Under the pieces are notes generated by a model, which had not been told where the DNA came from, did no database searches, and saw only the letters and a list, made by a program, of their open reading frames with translations. A stretch of DNA of 64,000 nucleotides, taken from Paracoccus sp. (in: a-proteobacteria) (GTDB lineage: Bacteria > Pseudomonadota > Alphaproteobacteria > Rhodobacterales > Rhodobacteraceae). This document shows positions 18,790 through 28,355 of the stretch, in pieces (position 1 is the first letter of the stretch; the number at the start of each line of letters is the position of its first letter). Location: positions 1 to 64,000 of the forward strand of contig JAUNTZ010000005.1 of the NCBI GenBank assembly GCA_030538425.1. The letters run 5' to 3'. A program made the position numbers and the translations under genes.

Positions 18790-19730
18790 AGCTCACACCG
18801 AATTCGGTTGATCCAATAGCCACAATAGCAACGTTAAACCTTAAGTCGTTTATGTAACCGGCATAGGCAATGCTCGCGACCACGTGCTCAAACTGGTCGG
18901 TGCGGTTTCAAAGCTACGCCCTGATAACTTCCCGCTGACTACGGTTCGGGGGCAAGGCTCGATTAAGCTGAATGATGTGGCGAACGCCTGAGGCTTCATG
19001 TCCATCAGCGCGCATGAAGCAATGTCAGATGTGGAAGCAATGCTGTGGCTCATGAAGGTCATAGCTCACCGTGCCCCGGAGATATCGTCGCGTTTCATGC
19101 GCGTTTCGACAAAAGCCCAGGCGCAGGACTTCTTGCAGGAGGAGAGCCCGTTCGTTTCTTCGAAAGGCGAGACTGCCCAGCAAGGATTTCGACTTCTGAT
19201 GGAGTTTGGTCATCATCCGACCTAGTCCGCCCGGCGCTACCGCCTGAATCTCAGCTTTTTGATCAATGCCATTCGACGCGCGCGACCCTGAAGTCGTGGA
19301 AATGTTCTGGCAAAGGAAAGGACCGCTGCGGGGTCAAGACGAACGCATTGCTGTTTGCGTTTCCATTGTAAAAAGTGTTCTACTCGACTTTCCTGAGGCA
19401 GTCGAGAAATATGTCCTTTAGCTGACACAAGAAATTCGCACATATGAGGGCGTTGTTCTACGCCTCAATGCAGCTGCTTTCGCCGCTGAGCCGGTCTACG
19501 CATTATAGCCGCATGTAGAGCAACAGCTCCACGACCGCATCAACTCTAATACCGAGAAAGCTCTCATGCAGCAATTTCGTGCGGTGCCGTGGGGACTTCT
19601 GCCTGATGTTGTTGCTCGTCTCTCTGATCAGGCTTCGGCGCCTGGGGCAGCACGCAATCTATTTCGAAATGGCGCATCTACTTTCCAAGAAAACTCGAAC
19701 GGTGCTCGATAAGAAGTTCCTGGATTGATG
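18790..19730 (+). pseudogene. Decayed exonuclease I (SbcB-like)
   Basis: Exonuclease I-like blocks occur in order on the plus strand but in different frames. SIKLNDVANA near 18960 is followed by a stop, then AHEAMSDVEAMLWLMK and a further part with KAQAQDFLQEESPFV (19000-19160), which matches the exonuclease motif H-x-x-x-x-D. Further down come VEQQLHDRINSNTEKALMQQF and WGLLPDVVARLSDQ (19520-19630), like the C-terminal domain. Several stops and frameshifts make it a pseudogene. The 5' end cannot be placed. Confidence 0.7.
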
Positions 19731-19899
19731 GCCCGGTGACGCAACGGCGTCCTAGATGACGGCGTCGAAGGCTCCGAATACTGTCTACATTCATTAGCTT
19801 ATCATGCTGTGTGAGTTCTGATTCAGGATGAAAGCGGAGGGGATATTAGCAGGCGGACATTGACGGACGCGCAGTAAGTGACATCTTCCAAGGCGAGAG

Positions 19900-20590
19900 G
19901 GTTTGCTCTGTCGGAGCGCGGCGGACAACCTTCTGTTTGTGGACCCATTGTTGTGGCAGGCGCGAACCGCTCCGCCCTAGCGCGATCTGGCGGCTGATCT
20001 CGGCCGGTGGACCGGGACGCATGCCCGCTTTCGCCGCTGGGCGATGATAGAGGTTTGGGAGCGCCTTTTTCAACGAGGTGAGCGCAGAGCCCGACTTCTA
20101 ATATGTCCTGATCGACAGTACGATCTGCAGAGCCTACGCGGATGCGACTGTCGTAAGGGGGGACTCATGCGCGCGGGATCGGGTGATCGCGTGGCGGCCT
20201 TACGACCAAAATCCACGCCGCCGTTGATGCCCTCGGGCTCCCTGTTCGGCTGATCCCGACGGCGGGCTGGCGCCGCGACACCCCCGCAAGCCGCAGCCCT
20301 GATCGACGGACTCGACGCTGTGGGCCATGTCATCGCCGATGCGGCCTATGAGTCGGGGCCTTGCGCGACAAGATCGAAGAAGAACTCGGGGTGCAGAGGC
20401 CCATATCTAGGCTAACCATTCCCGCGCAATCAAGCCTTTCGAAAACCTCGACCTAGATGCCGACGGCCACAAGGTCGAAAACGTCTTTCAACGGATCGAG
20501 CAATTCCGCCGCATCGCCCTGCGCTGCGAGAAGATGCTTGCCAGCTTCATGGGCTTTGTTTTCCTCATATCAGCCTCGATTGGCTCTGAT
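19900..20590 (+). pseudogene. Decayed IS5-family transposase (IS427-like group)
   Basis: Plus-strand blocks match this transposase group in order: LLWQARTAPP, RFRRWAMIEVWERLF, LIDSTICRAYAD (DDE-region Asp), ALIDGLDAVGHVIADAAY (second Asp) and VENVFQRIEQFRRIALR with the Glu region. EKMLASFMGFVFL follows at the end. They lie in different frames with stops between. Terminal inverted repeats could not be confirmed by eye. Confidence 0.8.
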
Positions 20591-21169
20591 GAATACAGAA
20601 AGAGCCTAGCCGAAGAGGCCGCCATCTCGGATCATCTTGCTCATCCAAATCTGGTGGAATTGCCAAGGCGCTCGCTTGATCGAAAAAAGCTCCCTTGTTA
20701 TAAGATGATGGGCTCTTACGGAAGCGCCAAGTTAGCCGCTGCTTTGGGGAAGTGCGGCAGTTCAGCATCCCGACTGGGCGCAAGTCGGCTAACGGCTGGC
20801 GACGGCTGGGAGCGCAGCTTTGTACAGCAGGCCGCATCGGGGCAATGTGACGCTCCGGTTTGGTGTGATCAACTGCTCAGCGGGGCTTGGGCTCGGTAGA
20901 GCTTTCGTTACGCGGTCTAACAACAAAGCAAGCTTCTCTGGCCCCCGGGATGTCCAGTCGCTAACAACGCATGGCGCGGCAAGTTTCCGTGATTGCAAAC
21001 GCTTTTCCATCAATGAATCACCTAATCTAGGTGGGATTGTTCGTGCTTAGCGCTGCGTCGAAGCATCCCGGCCTGTTCACGGATTATTGAAGCGCCTTAT
21101 TTCGGAATCCACCAAAACTATGCGGGGCTCTAAATGCTCGAACGATATCGAGCAGGATAACGGTTGAAG
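20591..21169. other. Island right part without a recognisable gene
   Basis: About 580 bp, comparatively A/T-rich, with only short frames lacking motifs. It directly precedes the 3' end of the chimeric radC. Confidence 0.4.
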
Positions 21170-21949
21170 CTACAGATACCCCAATGATCGGAAGCTGACT
21201 TCCTTTGACTTGCCAATAATTAGATGGTCGTGCAGAGCGATCCCAAGGGCGTGACAGGCACTCTGTATTTGGGACGTCATCGCGATATCCGCCTGCGAGG
21301 GGGTGGGGTCGCCTGAGGGGTGGTTATGGACCAGAATCAGCGCCGAGGCATTGAGTTCAAGCGCGCGGCGCAGGATCTCGCGTGGATAGACGGGGACATG
21401 ATCGACGGTGCCGCGCGCCTGTTCCTCATCCGCGATCAGCACGTTCTTGCGGTCGAGATAAAGGACGCGGAAAGCCTCGGTTTCCTGATGCGACATGACT
21501 GTGTGACAGTAATCAAGCAGCGCGTCCCAACTGGACAGAACGGGCCGCTGCATCACGCGGGCGCGGGACAGGCGCTGCGCCGCCGCCTCGATGATTTTCA
21601 GCTCACATATGACGGCTGGGCCCACGCCCTCGATCTGTTCCAGACGGGCGGGGCTGGCCGAGATCACGCGGTTGAAATCGCCAAAACTTTCGATCAGGCG
21701 CCGGGCCAGCGGTTTGACATCCTGACGCGGAATCGCGCGAAACAGCACCAGTTCCAGCAATTCGTAATCAGGCATCGCCGCCGCGCCGCCCTGCATAAAG
21801 CGGTCGCGCAGCCGGGCGCGATGATCCGCCATATAAGAGGGCGGCCTGCGCCCGGGCGGGGCGCGGCCCGGATGTCCGCCCGGAATGTCGTCATCAGCCG
21901 CCAAAAACAGCGGCATCGGGGCTTCGGTAAAGGCGCGATTCGGGTCCAT
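21170..21949 (-). CDS. radC: RadC family protein (JAMM domain), chimeric 3' end
   Basis: RadC has 259 aa: an N-terminal helix-hairpin-helix region (about 95-130, with QIEGVG) and a C-terminal JAB/JAMM metal-binding domain with HNHPSGD (208-214) and a conserved QAD. The function of RadC is unsettled; a DNA-repair role is disputed. Codons up to about the JAMM motif are GC-rich host sequence. The last 30 or so residues differ from the stranded native end at 8777-8942 and derive from the island. Downstream of the stop the sequence is island DNA; upstream is the secA gene. Confidence 0.93.
   Translation of the reverse strand: MDPNRAFTEAPMPLFLAADDDIPGGHPGRAPPGRRPPSYMADHRARLRDRFMQGGAAAMPDYELLELVLFRAIPRQDVKPLARRLIESFGDFNRVISASPARLEQIEGVGPAVICELKIIEAAAQRLSRARVMQRPVLSSWDALLDYCHTVMSHQETEAFRVLYLDRKNVLIADEEQARGTVDHVPVYPREILRRALELNASALILVHNHPSGDPTPSQADIAMTSQIQSACHALGIALHDHLIIGKSKEVSFRSLGYL
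21276..21335. repeat. Right attachment repeat of the radC island (attR)
   Basis: Direct copy of 8883-8942 with four mismatches. It lies over the JAMM-motif codons of the intact radC, where host 5' sequence joins the 3' sequence supplied by the island. Confidence 0.8.
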
Positions 21950-21998
21950 GCCGCCAGACTGGCCCGAAAACCCCTAAAATTCGCTTAACAGCGCAAGA

Positions 21999-22023
21999 AA
22001 AAGCCCCTGCGAGGGGGGCTTTT
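21999..22023 (-). terminator. Intrinsic terminator of secA
   Basis: A 9-bp stem (AAAAGCCCC at 21999-22007, GGGGCTTTT at 22015-22023) with a 7-nt loop, followed on the minus strand by a T-rich stretch. It sits right after the secA stop and before radC. Confidence 0.88.
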
Positions 22024-22025
22024 CG

Positions 22026-24731
22026 TCAGGCCAGACGGCCATGACAATGCTTGAACTTGTTCCCCGAACCGCAGGGGCAGGGATCGTTGCGCGACGGATT
22101 GCCCCAGGTGGACGGGTCGTTTTCGTCAAAGCCCGGCGCGCGTGCCGATGGTTCACCGCCCTCGGCCTCTTCATGGCTGGGCTGCATCTGGCGTTCCGTG
22201 GCCTCTTGCTGGGCTTGATACTGGCGCAGCATCTCGGCGCGTTCCTCTTCGGTCAGCGGGCGGATGCGCGACAATTGCTGCGTCACATCCGAGCGCAACC
22301 CGTCCAGCAGGCTTTCAAACAGCTGAAACGCCTCGGTTTTATATTCGTTGAGCGGGTCGCGCTGGGCATAGCCGCGGAAACCCACGACCGAGCGCAGATG
22401 CTCCAGCGTCACCAGATGGTCGCGCCATTTGCCGTCGATCGCCTGAAGCAGAACCTGCTTTTCGATCTGGCGCATGGCATCGGCGCCAAAACCGGCCTCT
22501 TTCTGGACCATATAGGCGTCCGATGCCGCCTCAACCCGTTCGCGCATGACCTCCTGATCGACGCCATCCTCACCGGCCCATTCCTCAGCCGGGATCTCGA
22601 TATTCAGCTTTTCGCGCACCGCCTGCGCCAGCCCCTCGGTATCCCATTGATCCGTATAGGAACGCGGCGGCAGATGGGTGTCGATCAGGTCGTTGATCAG
22701 CTGGTGGCGCATGTCGCGGGCGACCTCATCCACTTCCGAGCTGTCCATGATCTCACGGCGCTGGCTGAACACGGCCTTGCGCTGGTCGTTCATCACATCG
22801 TCGAATTTCAGCAGCTGTTTGCGCGTGTCAAAGTTACGGCCCTCGACCTTGCTTTGCGCGCGTTCCAGCGATTTGTTGACCCAAGGGTGAACAATCGCCT
22901 CACCCTCTTTCATGCCCAGCTTGGAGAGCACCGATTCCAGCCGGTCCGAGCCGAAAATCCGCATCAGATCGTCTTCAAGCGACAGGAAGAACAGTGAGCG
23001 GCCCGGATCGCCCTGACGGCCCGAGCGGCCCCGCAACTGGTTGTCGATGCGGCGCGATTCGTGGCGTTCGGTGGCCAGAACGAACAGCCCGCCCGCATCC
23101 AGAACCGCCTGCTTTTCACCGGCATGTTCGGCCTCGATCCGGGCGCGCAATTCGTCGGGATGGGCCTCGGGATTGGCGGCAAGCGCCTCCATCACCTTCA
23201 TTTCGACATTGCCGCCCAGCTGAATGTCGGTGCCGCGACCGGCCATGTTGGTGGCGATGGTCACCGCGCCGGGCTTGCCCGCATCGGCCACGATCTTGGC
23301 CTCTTGTTCATGCTGACGCGCGTTGAGCACATTATGCGCGATGCCCTGCTGGGTCAGGATCTGCGACAGCATTTCCGATTTCTCGATGCTGGTCGTGCCG
23401 ACAAGGATCGGCTGGCCCTTGGCGTGGGCCTCGGCAATCGCCTCGATCACGGCTTGATATTTTTCCTGCGCGGTGCGGTAGACGCGGTCATGTTCGTCGA
23501 TCCGCTGCACCGGGCGGTTGGTCGGAACCTCGACCACGCCAAGGCGATAGATTTCCGCGAATTCCTCGGCCTCGGTGGCTGCCGTCCCGGTCATGCCGCC
23601 CAGCTTGTCGTAAAGGCGGAAATAGTTCTGGAATGTGACCGAGGCCAGCGTCACGTTTTCAGGCTGGATATCGACGCCCTCTTTCGCCTCAATCGCCTGA
23701 TGCAGACCGTCCGACAGGCGCCGCCCGACCATCATCCGGCCGGTGAATTCGTCGATCAGCACGATCTCATTGTCGCGCACGATATAATGCTGGTCCTTCT
23801 GGAACAGCTTATGCGCGCGCAGGGCCTGCGTGACGTGGTGAACGATAGTGGTCGATTCGGGATCATACAGCGTCTGGCCTTCGGGCAGGATGCCCGCCTC
23901 GGACAGGCGGTTCTCAATGAACTCATTGCCTTCCTCGGTATAGGTCGCGTTGCGGGTCTTTTCGTCCACCGTGTAATGCGATTCGTCCAGTTCCGGGATG
24001 AACTTGTCCAGCGTGCGATAGAGTTCCGAACGGTCCTGCGCCGGACCCGAGATGATCAGCGGCGTGCGCGCCTCATCAATCAGGATCGAGTCCACCTCAT
24101 CGACGATGGCAAAGGCATGGCCGCGCTGCACCATCTGCTCGACCGAGGATTTCATGTTGTCGCGCAGATAATCAAAACCCAGCTCATTATTCGTCGCATA
24201 GGTCACATCGGCCTGATAGGCGTCACGCTTTTCGGCATCCTGCTGGTGCGGATAGACAACGCCGGTGGTCATCCCCAAAGCGGCAAAAACCTTGCCCATC
24301 CATTCGGCGTCACGCTTGGCCAGATAGTCGTTGACCGTCACCACATGCACGCCGCGCCCGTTCAGCGCATTGAGATAGGCCGGAAAGGTCGCAACAAGGG
24401 TCTTGCCCTCGCCGGTTTTCATCTCGGAAATGTTACCCTGATGCAGAAAGATCCCGCCCATCAGCTGCGTGTCAAAGGCCCGCAGCCCAAGCGCACGGCG
24501 CGCGCCCTCACGGCAGTTGGCAAAGGCTTCGGGCAACAGCGCGTCAAGGCTTTCGCCGCCCTGCGCGCGGGCCTGCAATTCGCGGGTTTTCTCGATCAGC
24601 CCCTCATCGGAACGGGCCTTCGCCTCATCCTCAAGCGCGTTGATCTGCGCGACGATAGCGCGGGTTGCCTTCACCTTGCGATCATTGGGCGTCCCAAAGA
24701 TCTTTTTCGCGATATTACCTAAGCCCAGCAT
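22026..24731 (-). CDS. secA: Protein translocase ATPase SecA
   Basis: SecA is the motor that pushes preproteins through SecYEG (901 aa, full length). Walker A is MKTGEGKT (about 104-111), the DEAD-like Walker B is in [17 protein letters not shown], and helicase motif regions [14 protein letters not shown] and [13 protein letters not shown] are intact. The C-terminus ends in a zinc-binding SEC-C motif ([16 protein letters not shown]), which also binds SecB. It has its own terminator and runs divergently from the isomerase gene at 24942. Confidence 0.98.
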   Translation of the reverse strand: MLGLGNIAKKIFGTPNDRKVKATRAIVAQINALEDEAKARSDEGLIEKTRELQARAQGGESLDALLPEAFANCREGARRALGLRAFDTQLMGGIFLHQGNISEMKTGEGKTLVATFPAYLNALNGRGVHVVTVNDYLAKRDAEWMGKVFAALGMTTGVVYPHQQDAEKRDAYQADVTYATNNELGFDYLRDNMKSSVEQMVQRGHAFAIVDEVDSILIDEARTPLIISGPAQDRSELYRTLDKFIPELDESHYTVDEKTRNATYTEEGNEFIENRLSEAGILPEGQTLYDPESTTIVHHVTQALRAHKLFQKDQHYIVRDNEIVLIDEFTGRMMVGRRLSDGLHQAIEAKEGVDIQPENVTLASVTFQNYFRLYDKLGGMTGTAATEAEEFAEIYRLGVVEVPTNRPVQRIDEHDRVYRTAQEKYQAVIEAIAEAHAKGQPILVGTTSIEKSEMLSQILTQQGIAHNVLNARQHEQEAKIVADAGKPGAVTIATNMAGRGTDIQLGGNVEMKVMEALAANPEAHPDELRARIEAEHAGEKQAVLDAGGLFVLATERHESRRIDNQLRGRSGRQGDPGRSLFFLSLEDDLMRIFGSDRLESVLSKLGMKEGEAIVHPWVNKSLERAQSKVEGRNFDTRKQLLKFDDVMNDQRKAVFSQRREIMDSSEVDEVARDMRHQLINDLIDTHLPPRSYTDQWDTEGLAQAVREKLNIEIPAEEWAGEDGVDQEVMRERVEAASDAYMVQKEAGFGADAMRQIEKQVLLQAIDGKWRDHLVTLEHLRSVVGFRGYAQRDPLNEYKTEAFQLFESLLDGLRSDVTQQLSRIRPLTEEERAEMLRQYQAQQEATERQMQPSHEEAEGGEPSARAPGFDENDPSTWGNPSRNDPCPCGSGNKFKHCHGRLA

Positions 24732-24941
24732 CTTGCCTCACGCCATCAATTTCGGGAAAGGCTATGGGGTCAGGTCGGACCGGCCCCTTGCCCGGACCGT
24801 CGGTCCCGCCTATCAATGCGGGGAATAACGGCGCGGGCGCGCCTTTTCGGTTGCGCCGGATGTAGGCCCGCGTCCCCACAGTGTCAACGCTTGGCCCCGC
24901 CGCTGACGGAAAAATGCGGGCCAGAGAGGTGCAGGAATATC

Positions 24942-25871
24942 ATGTCGAAACGCAGCCTTGCCGCCCTTTTCCTTGCCGCGCCGATGATGGTGGCGGCCTC
25001 ATTCGCGCAGGCGCAGGATGCTGCCCCCGCTGAGGCGCCGACCGAGGCGCCTGCTGCGGCGCAGGTGGAGGCGCAGGCCCCCGCAGCGACCGGGCAGGCC
25101 ACGGCTGATACCGTTGTCGCGACGGTGAACGGGGTTGAGATCACGCTGGGCCAGATGCTGACCCTCAACCAGAACCTGCCCGCCGATATGGAGGGCCTGC
25201 CCAATCAGGCGAAATGGGACATGATGCTGGATCAGCTGATCCGCCAGACCGCCATGTCGATCGAGGGCGAACGCCAGATGAACGCCCGCGACGCCGCCGC
25301 GATTGAGATCGACCGCCGCGCCTATCTGGCCGGGGCCGCGCTGGAACGTGTCGTGCTGCCCGAGCCCGGCGATGATGAGGTGCAGGCCGCCTATGACGCG
25401 GCCTTCGGCGGGTTTGAGCCTGCGACCGAATATCACGCCTCGCATATCCTGCTTGAGACGCAAGAGGCCGCGCAGGCCGTGATCGACGAACTGGCCGGCG
25501 GCGCCGATTTCGCGACCCTGGCTGAGGAACGCTCGACCGGGCCGACCGGGCCGACTGGCGGCGATCTGGGCTGGTTCACCGCCGACCGCATGGTGGCCCC
25601 CTTTGCTGAGGCCGTGGTTGAGATGGAGCCGGGCGCGACCTCATCCGAACCCGTGCAGACGCAATTCGGCTGGCATGTCATCATGCTGCACGACACCCGC
25701 CAGACCACCCCGCCCGATCTGGCCGAAGTGCGCCCCGCGCTGGATCAGCAGATCCGCCGCGCCCGCGCCGAGGCGGAGATTGCCCGCGTCACCGGCGAGG
25801 CGCTTGTGGACAAGAACGAAGACCTGTCGCCCGACCTGCTGGACGACCGCGCGCTTCTCGGGGTGGAGTGA
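24942..25871 (+). CDS. Parvulin-type peptidyl-prolyl isomerase, exported
   Basis: A periplasmic PpiC/SurA-like folding factor of 309 aa. The start at 24942 is chosen for its GAGAGG site and because it begins a clean signal peptide (residues 1-26, cleavage after AQA). An Ala/Pro/Glu-rich stretch follows, then a helical N-domain. The parvulin domain (about 170-265) has the ATEYHASHILL, STGPTGPTGGDLGWF and FGWHVIMLHD blocks. It is divergent from secA, which fits a role in folding secreted proteins. Confidence 0.9.
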   Translation: MSKRSLAALFLAAPMMVAASFAQAQDAAPAEAPTEAPAAAQVEAQAPAATGQATADTVVATVNGVEITLGQMLTLNQNLPADMEGLPNQAKWDMMLDQLIRQTAMSIEGERQMNARDAAAIEIDRRAYLAGAALERVVLPEPGDDEVQAAYDAAFGGFEPATEYHASHILLETQEAAQAVIDELAGGADFATLAEERSTGPTGPTGGDLGWFTADRMVAPFAEAVVEMEPGATSSEPVQTQFGWHVIMLHDTRQTTPPDLAEVRPALDQQIRRARAEAEIARVTGEALVDKNEDLSPDLLDDRALLGVE

Positions 25872-25925
25872 CCTCAAGCTGCGGCATGGCCCTGCACCCG
25901 GGTTCTGCCGGGGGAGGGGCCGCGA

Positions 25926-27200
25926 ATGACAATACGCTGGGACCGGATCATGGCAAAGACGACAAAGATTTCTCCGCTGGCACCCGCCAGTTTTCCCGAC
26001 CTGCCGGTCATTGACGGCGTGGGTTTCGCCTCGGCGGCGGCGGGGGTGAAATATCAGGGGCGCGACGATGTGACGCTGATTTCGCTTGCGCCCGGGAGTT
26101 CGGTTGCAGGCGTGTTCACCCGTTCCGCGACGCGCGCGGCCTGTGTGCTGGACAATCAGGCCAAGCTGAAGGGTCTTCCGGTCAGCGATCAGGGTGCTGC
26201 GATCATCGTCAATTCGGGCAATGCCAACGCCTTTACCGGGCGCAACGGGCAAGAGGCCGTGGACCGCGTCACCGGCGCGGTGGCCGAGGCGCTTGGCCTG
26301 CCGCCTGCGCGCGTGTTCTCCTCCTCGACCGGCGTGATCGGTGAGCCGCTGCCGGCCGAGCGTATCGCCTCGGTCGTGGGGCAACTCGCGGTGGGGCTCG
26401 ATCAGGCGGGCATCGCCGACGCCGCCCGCGCAATCATGACCACCGACACCTTCCCCAAGGGCGCATCCGCCGTGGTGCAGGGCGAAGGGGGGGAGATCCG
26501 CATCGCGGGCATTGCCAAAGGCTCGGGCATGATTGCGCCCGATATGGCCACGATGCTGGTCTATATCTTCACCGATGCGACGAGCTCGCCCGCGCTTCTG
26601 GACGCCGCGCTGCGGGCGCATATCGACAGCACCTTCAACGCGATCACGGTGGATAGCGACACCTCGACCTCGGATGCGCTGATCCTTGCCGCGACGGGCC
26701 GCAGCCCTGCCGCCCCAATCACCGACCTTTCCGCAGGGGTTGGCGCGGCTTTCGCGGGGGCGCTGCGCGATGTGATGCTGGACCTTGCCCATCAGGTCGT
26801 CCGCGACGGCGAGGGGGCGACGAAATTCGTTGAGGTCGCCGTGACCGGCGCGGCCTCCGAGGCGGATGCCCATAAGGTCGCCATGGCCATCGCCAACTCG
26901 CCTCTGGTCAAGACCGCCATCGCGGGTGAGGACGCCAATTGGGGCCGCGTCGTCATGGCCGTCGGCAAATCCGGTGCTAAGGCTGACCGCGACCGGCTGA
27001 CGATCCGCTTTGGCGACATGGTTCTGGCCGAAAACGGCTGGCGCGCGCCGTCCTATGATGAGGCCGCGACCTCCGCCTATATGAAGCGCGACAATCTAGT
27101 GATCGGCGTCGATCTGGGCCTTGGCGACGGCGCGCGCACGGTCTGGACCTGCGACCTGACGCATGGCTATATCGACATCAACGCGGATTATCGGTCTTGA
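25926..27200 (+). CDS. argJ: Bifunctional ornithine acetyltransferase / N-acetylglutamate synthase ArgJ
   Basis: ArgJ recycles the acetyl group between acetylornithine and glutamate in arginine synthesis (424 aa). The self-cleavage site is visible in KGSGMIAPDMATML, between Ala and the nucleophilic Thr. The NSGNANAFTG and SSSTGVIGEPLP blocks are conserved. ATG at 25926 has GGGGAGGGG at good spacing; ATG at 25950 (MAKTTKIS) looks closer to the usual family start, so either may be used. The stop overlaps mutT by four bases. Confidence 0.96.
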   Translation: MTIRWDRIMAKTTKISPLAPASFPDLPVIDGVGFASAAAGVKYQGRDDVTLISLAPGSSVAGVFTRSATRAACVLDNQAKLKGLPVSDQGAAIIVNSGNANAFTGRNGQEAVDRVTGAVAEALGLPPARVFSSSTGVIGEPLPAERIASVVGQLAVGLDQAGIADAARAIMTTDTFPKGASAVVQGEGGEIRIAGIAKGSGMIAPDMATMLVYIFTDATSSPALLDAALRAHIDSTFNAITVDSDTSTSDALILAATGRSPAAPITDLSAGVGAAFAGALRDVMLDLAHQVVRDGEGATKFVEVAVTGAASEADAHKVAMAIANSPLVKTAIAGEDANWGRVVMAVGKSGAKADRDRLTIRFGDMVLAENGWRAPSYDEAATSAYMKRDNLVIGVDLGLGDGARTVWTCDLTHGYIDINADYRS

Positions 27201-27595
27201 GGATCGTCCTCGTCGCCGCCGTCGCCCTGATCGACCCTGACGGGCGGGTTCTCTTGGCGCAGCGCCCGCCGGGCAAATCGCTGGCGGGCCTATGGGAATT
27301 CCCGGGCGGCAAAGTCGAGCCCGGTGAGACCCCCGAGGCCGCCCTGATCCGCGAACTGCATGAGGAACTGGGCATCGAGACATGGACCTCCTGCCTCGCC
27401 CCGCTGACTTTCGCGAGCCATGCTTACGCCGATTTCCACCTGCTGATGCCGCTTTTCGCCTGCCGCAAATGGCAAGGCATCGTGCAACCGCGCGAGGGCC
27501 AGCAACTGGCATGGGTCGCCCCCGCGCGACTGACCGACTACCCGATGCCCCCGGCCGACCTGCCGCTGATCCCGATCTTGCGCGATTGGCTGTAG
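27197..27595 (+). CDS. mutT: 8-oxo-dGTP diphosphatase MutT
   Basis: MutT removes oxidised GTP/dGTP from the pool (132 aa). It starts at a TTG that overlaps the argJ stop (TTGA), so translation is coupled. The Nudix box is complete: GGKVEPGETPEAALIRELHE followed by ELGI, with the catalytic REL-x-EE core. Two decayed partial copies of its 3' half lie directly downstream (27642-27838 and 27885-28065). Confidence 0.94.
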   Translation: MRIVLVAAVALIDPDGRVLLAQRPPGKSLAGLWEFPGGKVEPGETPEAALIRELHEELGIETWTSCLAPLTFASHAYADFHLLMPLFACRKWQGIVQPREGQQLAWVAPARLTDYPMPPADLPLIPILRDWL

Positions 27596-27641
27596 GGGCG
27601 GCGCGTGGGGGGCGTTGACTGCTGCGAACGGTCTTTATCGC

Positions 27642-27838
27642 TCGATACCTCTGCTTTCCCGCCGCAAATTGCAACAACGCATCTTGCCTGCGGAAAGTGG
27701 TGAGGCATGGTGCAACTGTGAGGGTGGCAGCAAGCTGCATGGGTCGCGTCGGTGTGGCTGGCCGATTATCCAATTCCGTCCCCCGACCTGCAGCTGATCA
27801 CGATCTTGCGCGACTGGCTGTGGGGGCGGTGTGTCGGA
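27642..27838 (+). repeat. Decayed duplicate 1 of the mutT 3' half
   Basis: Aligns with 27441-27600: blocks like CGCAAATTGCAAC, TGGTGCAACTGTGAGGGTGG and a long shared end around GATCTTGCGCGACTGGCTG with the following GGGGCGG run. Insertions and frame changes make it non-coding. Confidence 0.8.
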
Positions 27839-27884
27839 AGGGCTTGCCGCGGCTTTTCTCTGTTTGCTGCGAAAAGGCTTCTTC

Positions 27885-28065
27885 TCTCGATGCTCTTATT
27901 TGCCCGTCGCAAATCGCAACAACTTACTTTGGCAAATGGCACGGCATCGTCCAAGCCGCGCGAGCGGTAGCAACTCGCATGGTCGCGCCCGCTTGGCTGG
28001 CGGATTACCGACGCCACCCGCCGCCCTGATGCTTATCCAGATCTTGCACAGCTGGAATTAAGCGT
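27885..28065 (+). repeat. Decayed duplicate 2 of the mutT 3' half
   Basis: Aligns with the same mutT region: TTTGCCCGTCGCAAATCGC, GGCAAATGGCACGGCATCGT, the GCGCGAGCGGTAGCAACT block and GGTCGCGCCCGC, ending near CAGATCTTGCACAGCTGG. It is more diverged than duplicate 1 at the end and carries frameshifts. Confidence 0.78.
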
Positions 28066-28355
28066 TTTGCATCGCACTCTCTCAGAGGAGAAGGTCGGCT
28101 TTCTGCCTCGATCCTGTGCCGAGCCATGGGCAAGAACTTAGTTGCGGGGCGCTCGGACGCCGATTTCCCTCGCGCGGCTCGCGCCGAATGGCGTCTCAAG
28201 ATGCGAGACGCGGCAATATGCACCTCGCTTGGCCTATATGCCGAGGAGGGCCGGGGGCGCCCGCCCACCAACCCCGCACATCTGCCAATGACGCAATGCC
28301 CTTGACGCGCCGGTCTCAAGCGGGCTTGTTGTGGGGACATAAACAAGGCCCACAA
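28066..28355. other. Region upstream of argF
   Basis: About 290 bp with no gene. The frame of argF stays open upstream but lacks ribosome sites and family similarity. The argF promoter is expected here; I could not define it. Confidence 0.4.

Larger units (their letters stand above)
8883..21335. mobile_element. Genomic island in radC carrying RADAR-type defence genes, Fic and an HTH-like protein
   Basis: The island spans about 12.4 kb between two 60-bp direct repeats in radC. Cargo from left to right: fic (minus), an HTH-like gene, rdrA and rdrB (plus), then a decayed zone with remnants of a tyrosine integrase, an SbcB-type exonuclease and an IS5-family transposase. By eye it is less GC-rich than its flanks and uses A/T-ending codons more often. 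The right end supplies a replacement 3' end that keeps radC intact. With the integrase broken, the island is probably fixed. Confidence 0.85.

Noticed and set aside
8943..21335. CRISPR array or tRNA attachment site in the island
   Set aside because: No regularly spaced repeats and no tRNA-like fold were seen; the flanking repeat lies in radC codons.
23061..24722. A 553-codon plus-strand open frame opposite secA
   Set aside because: Shadow of secA; no motif, no ribosome site.
27697..28029. An open frame in the mutT duplicates
   Set aside because: The frame crosses duplicate boundaries and matches mutT only in pieces with shifts; better read as decayed repeat.
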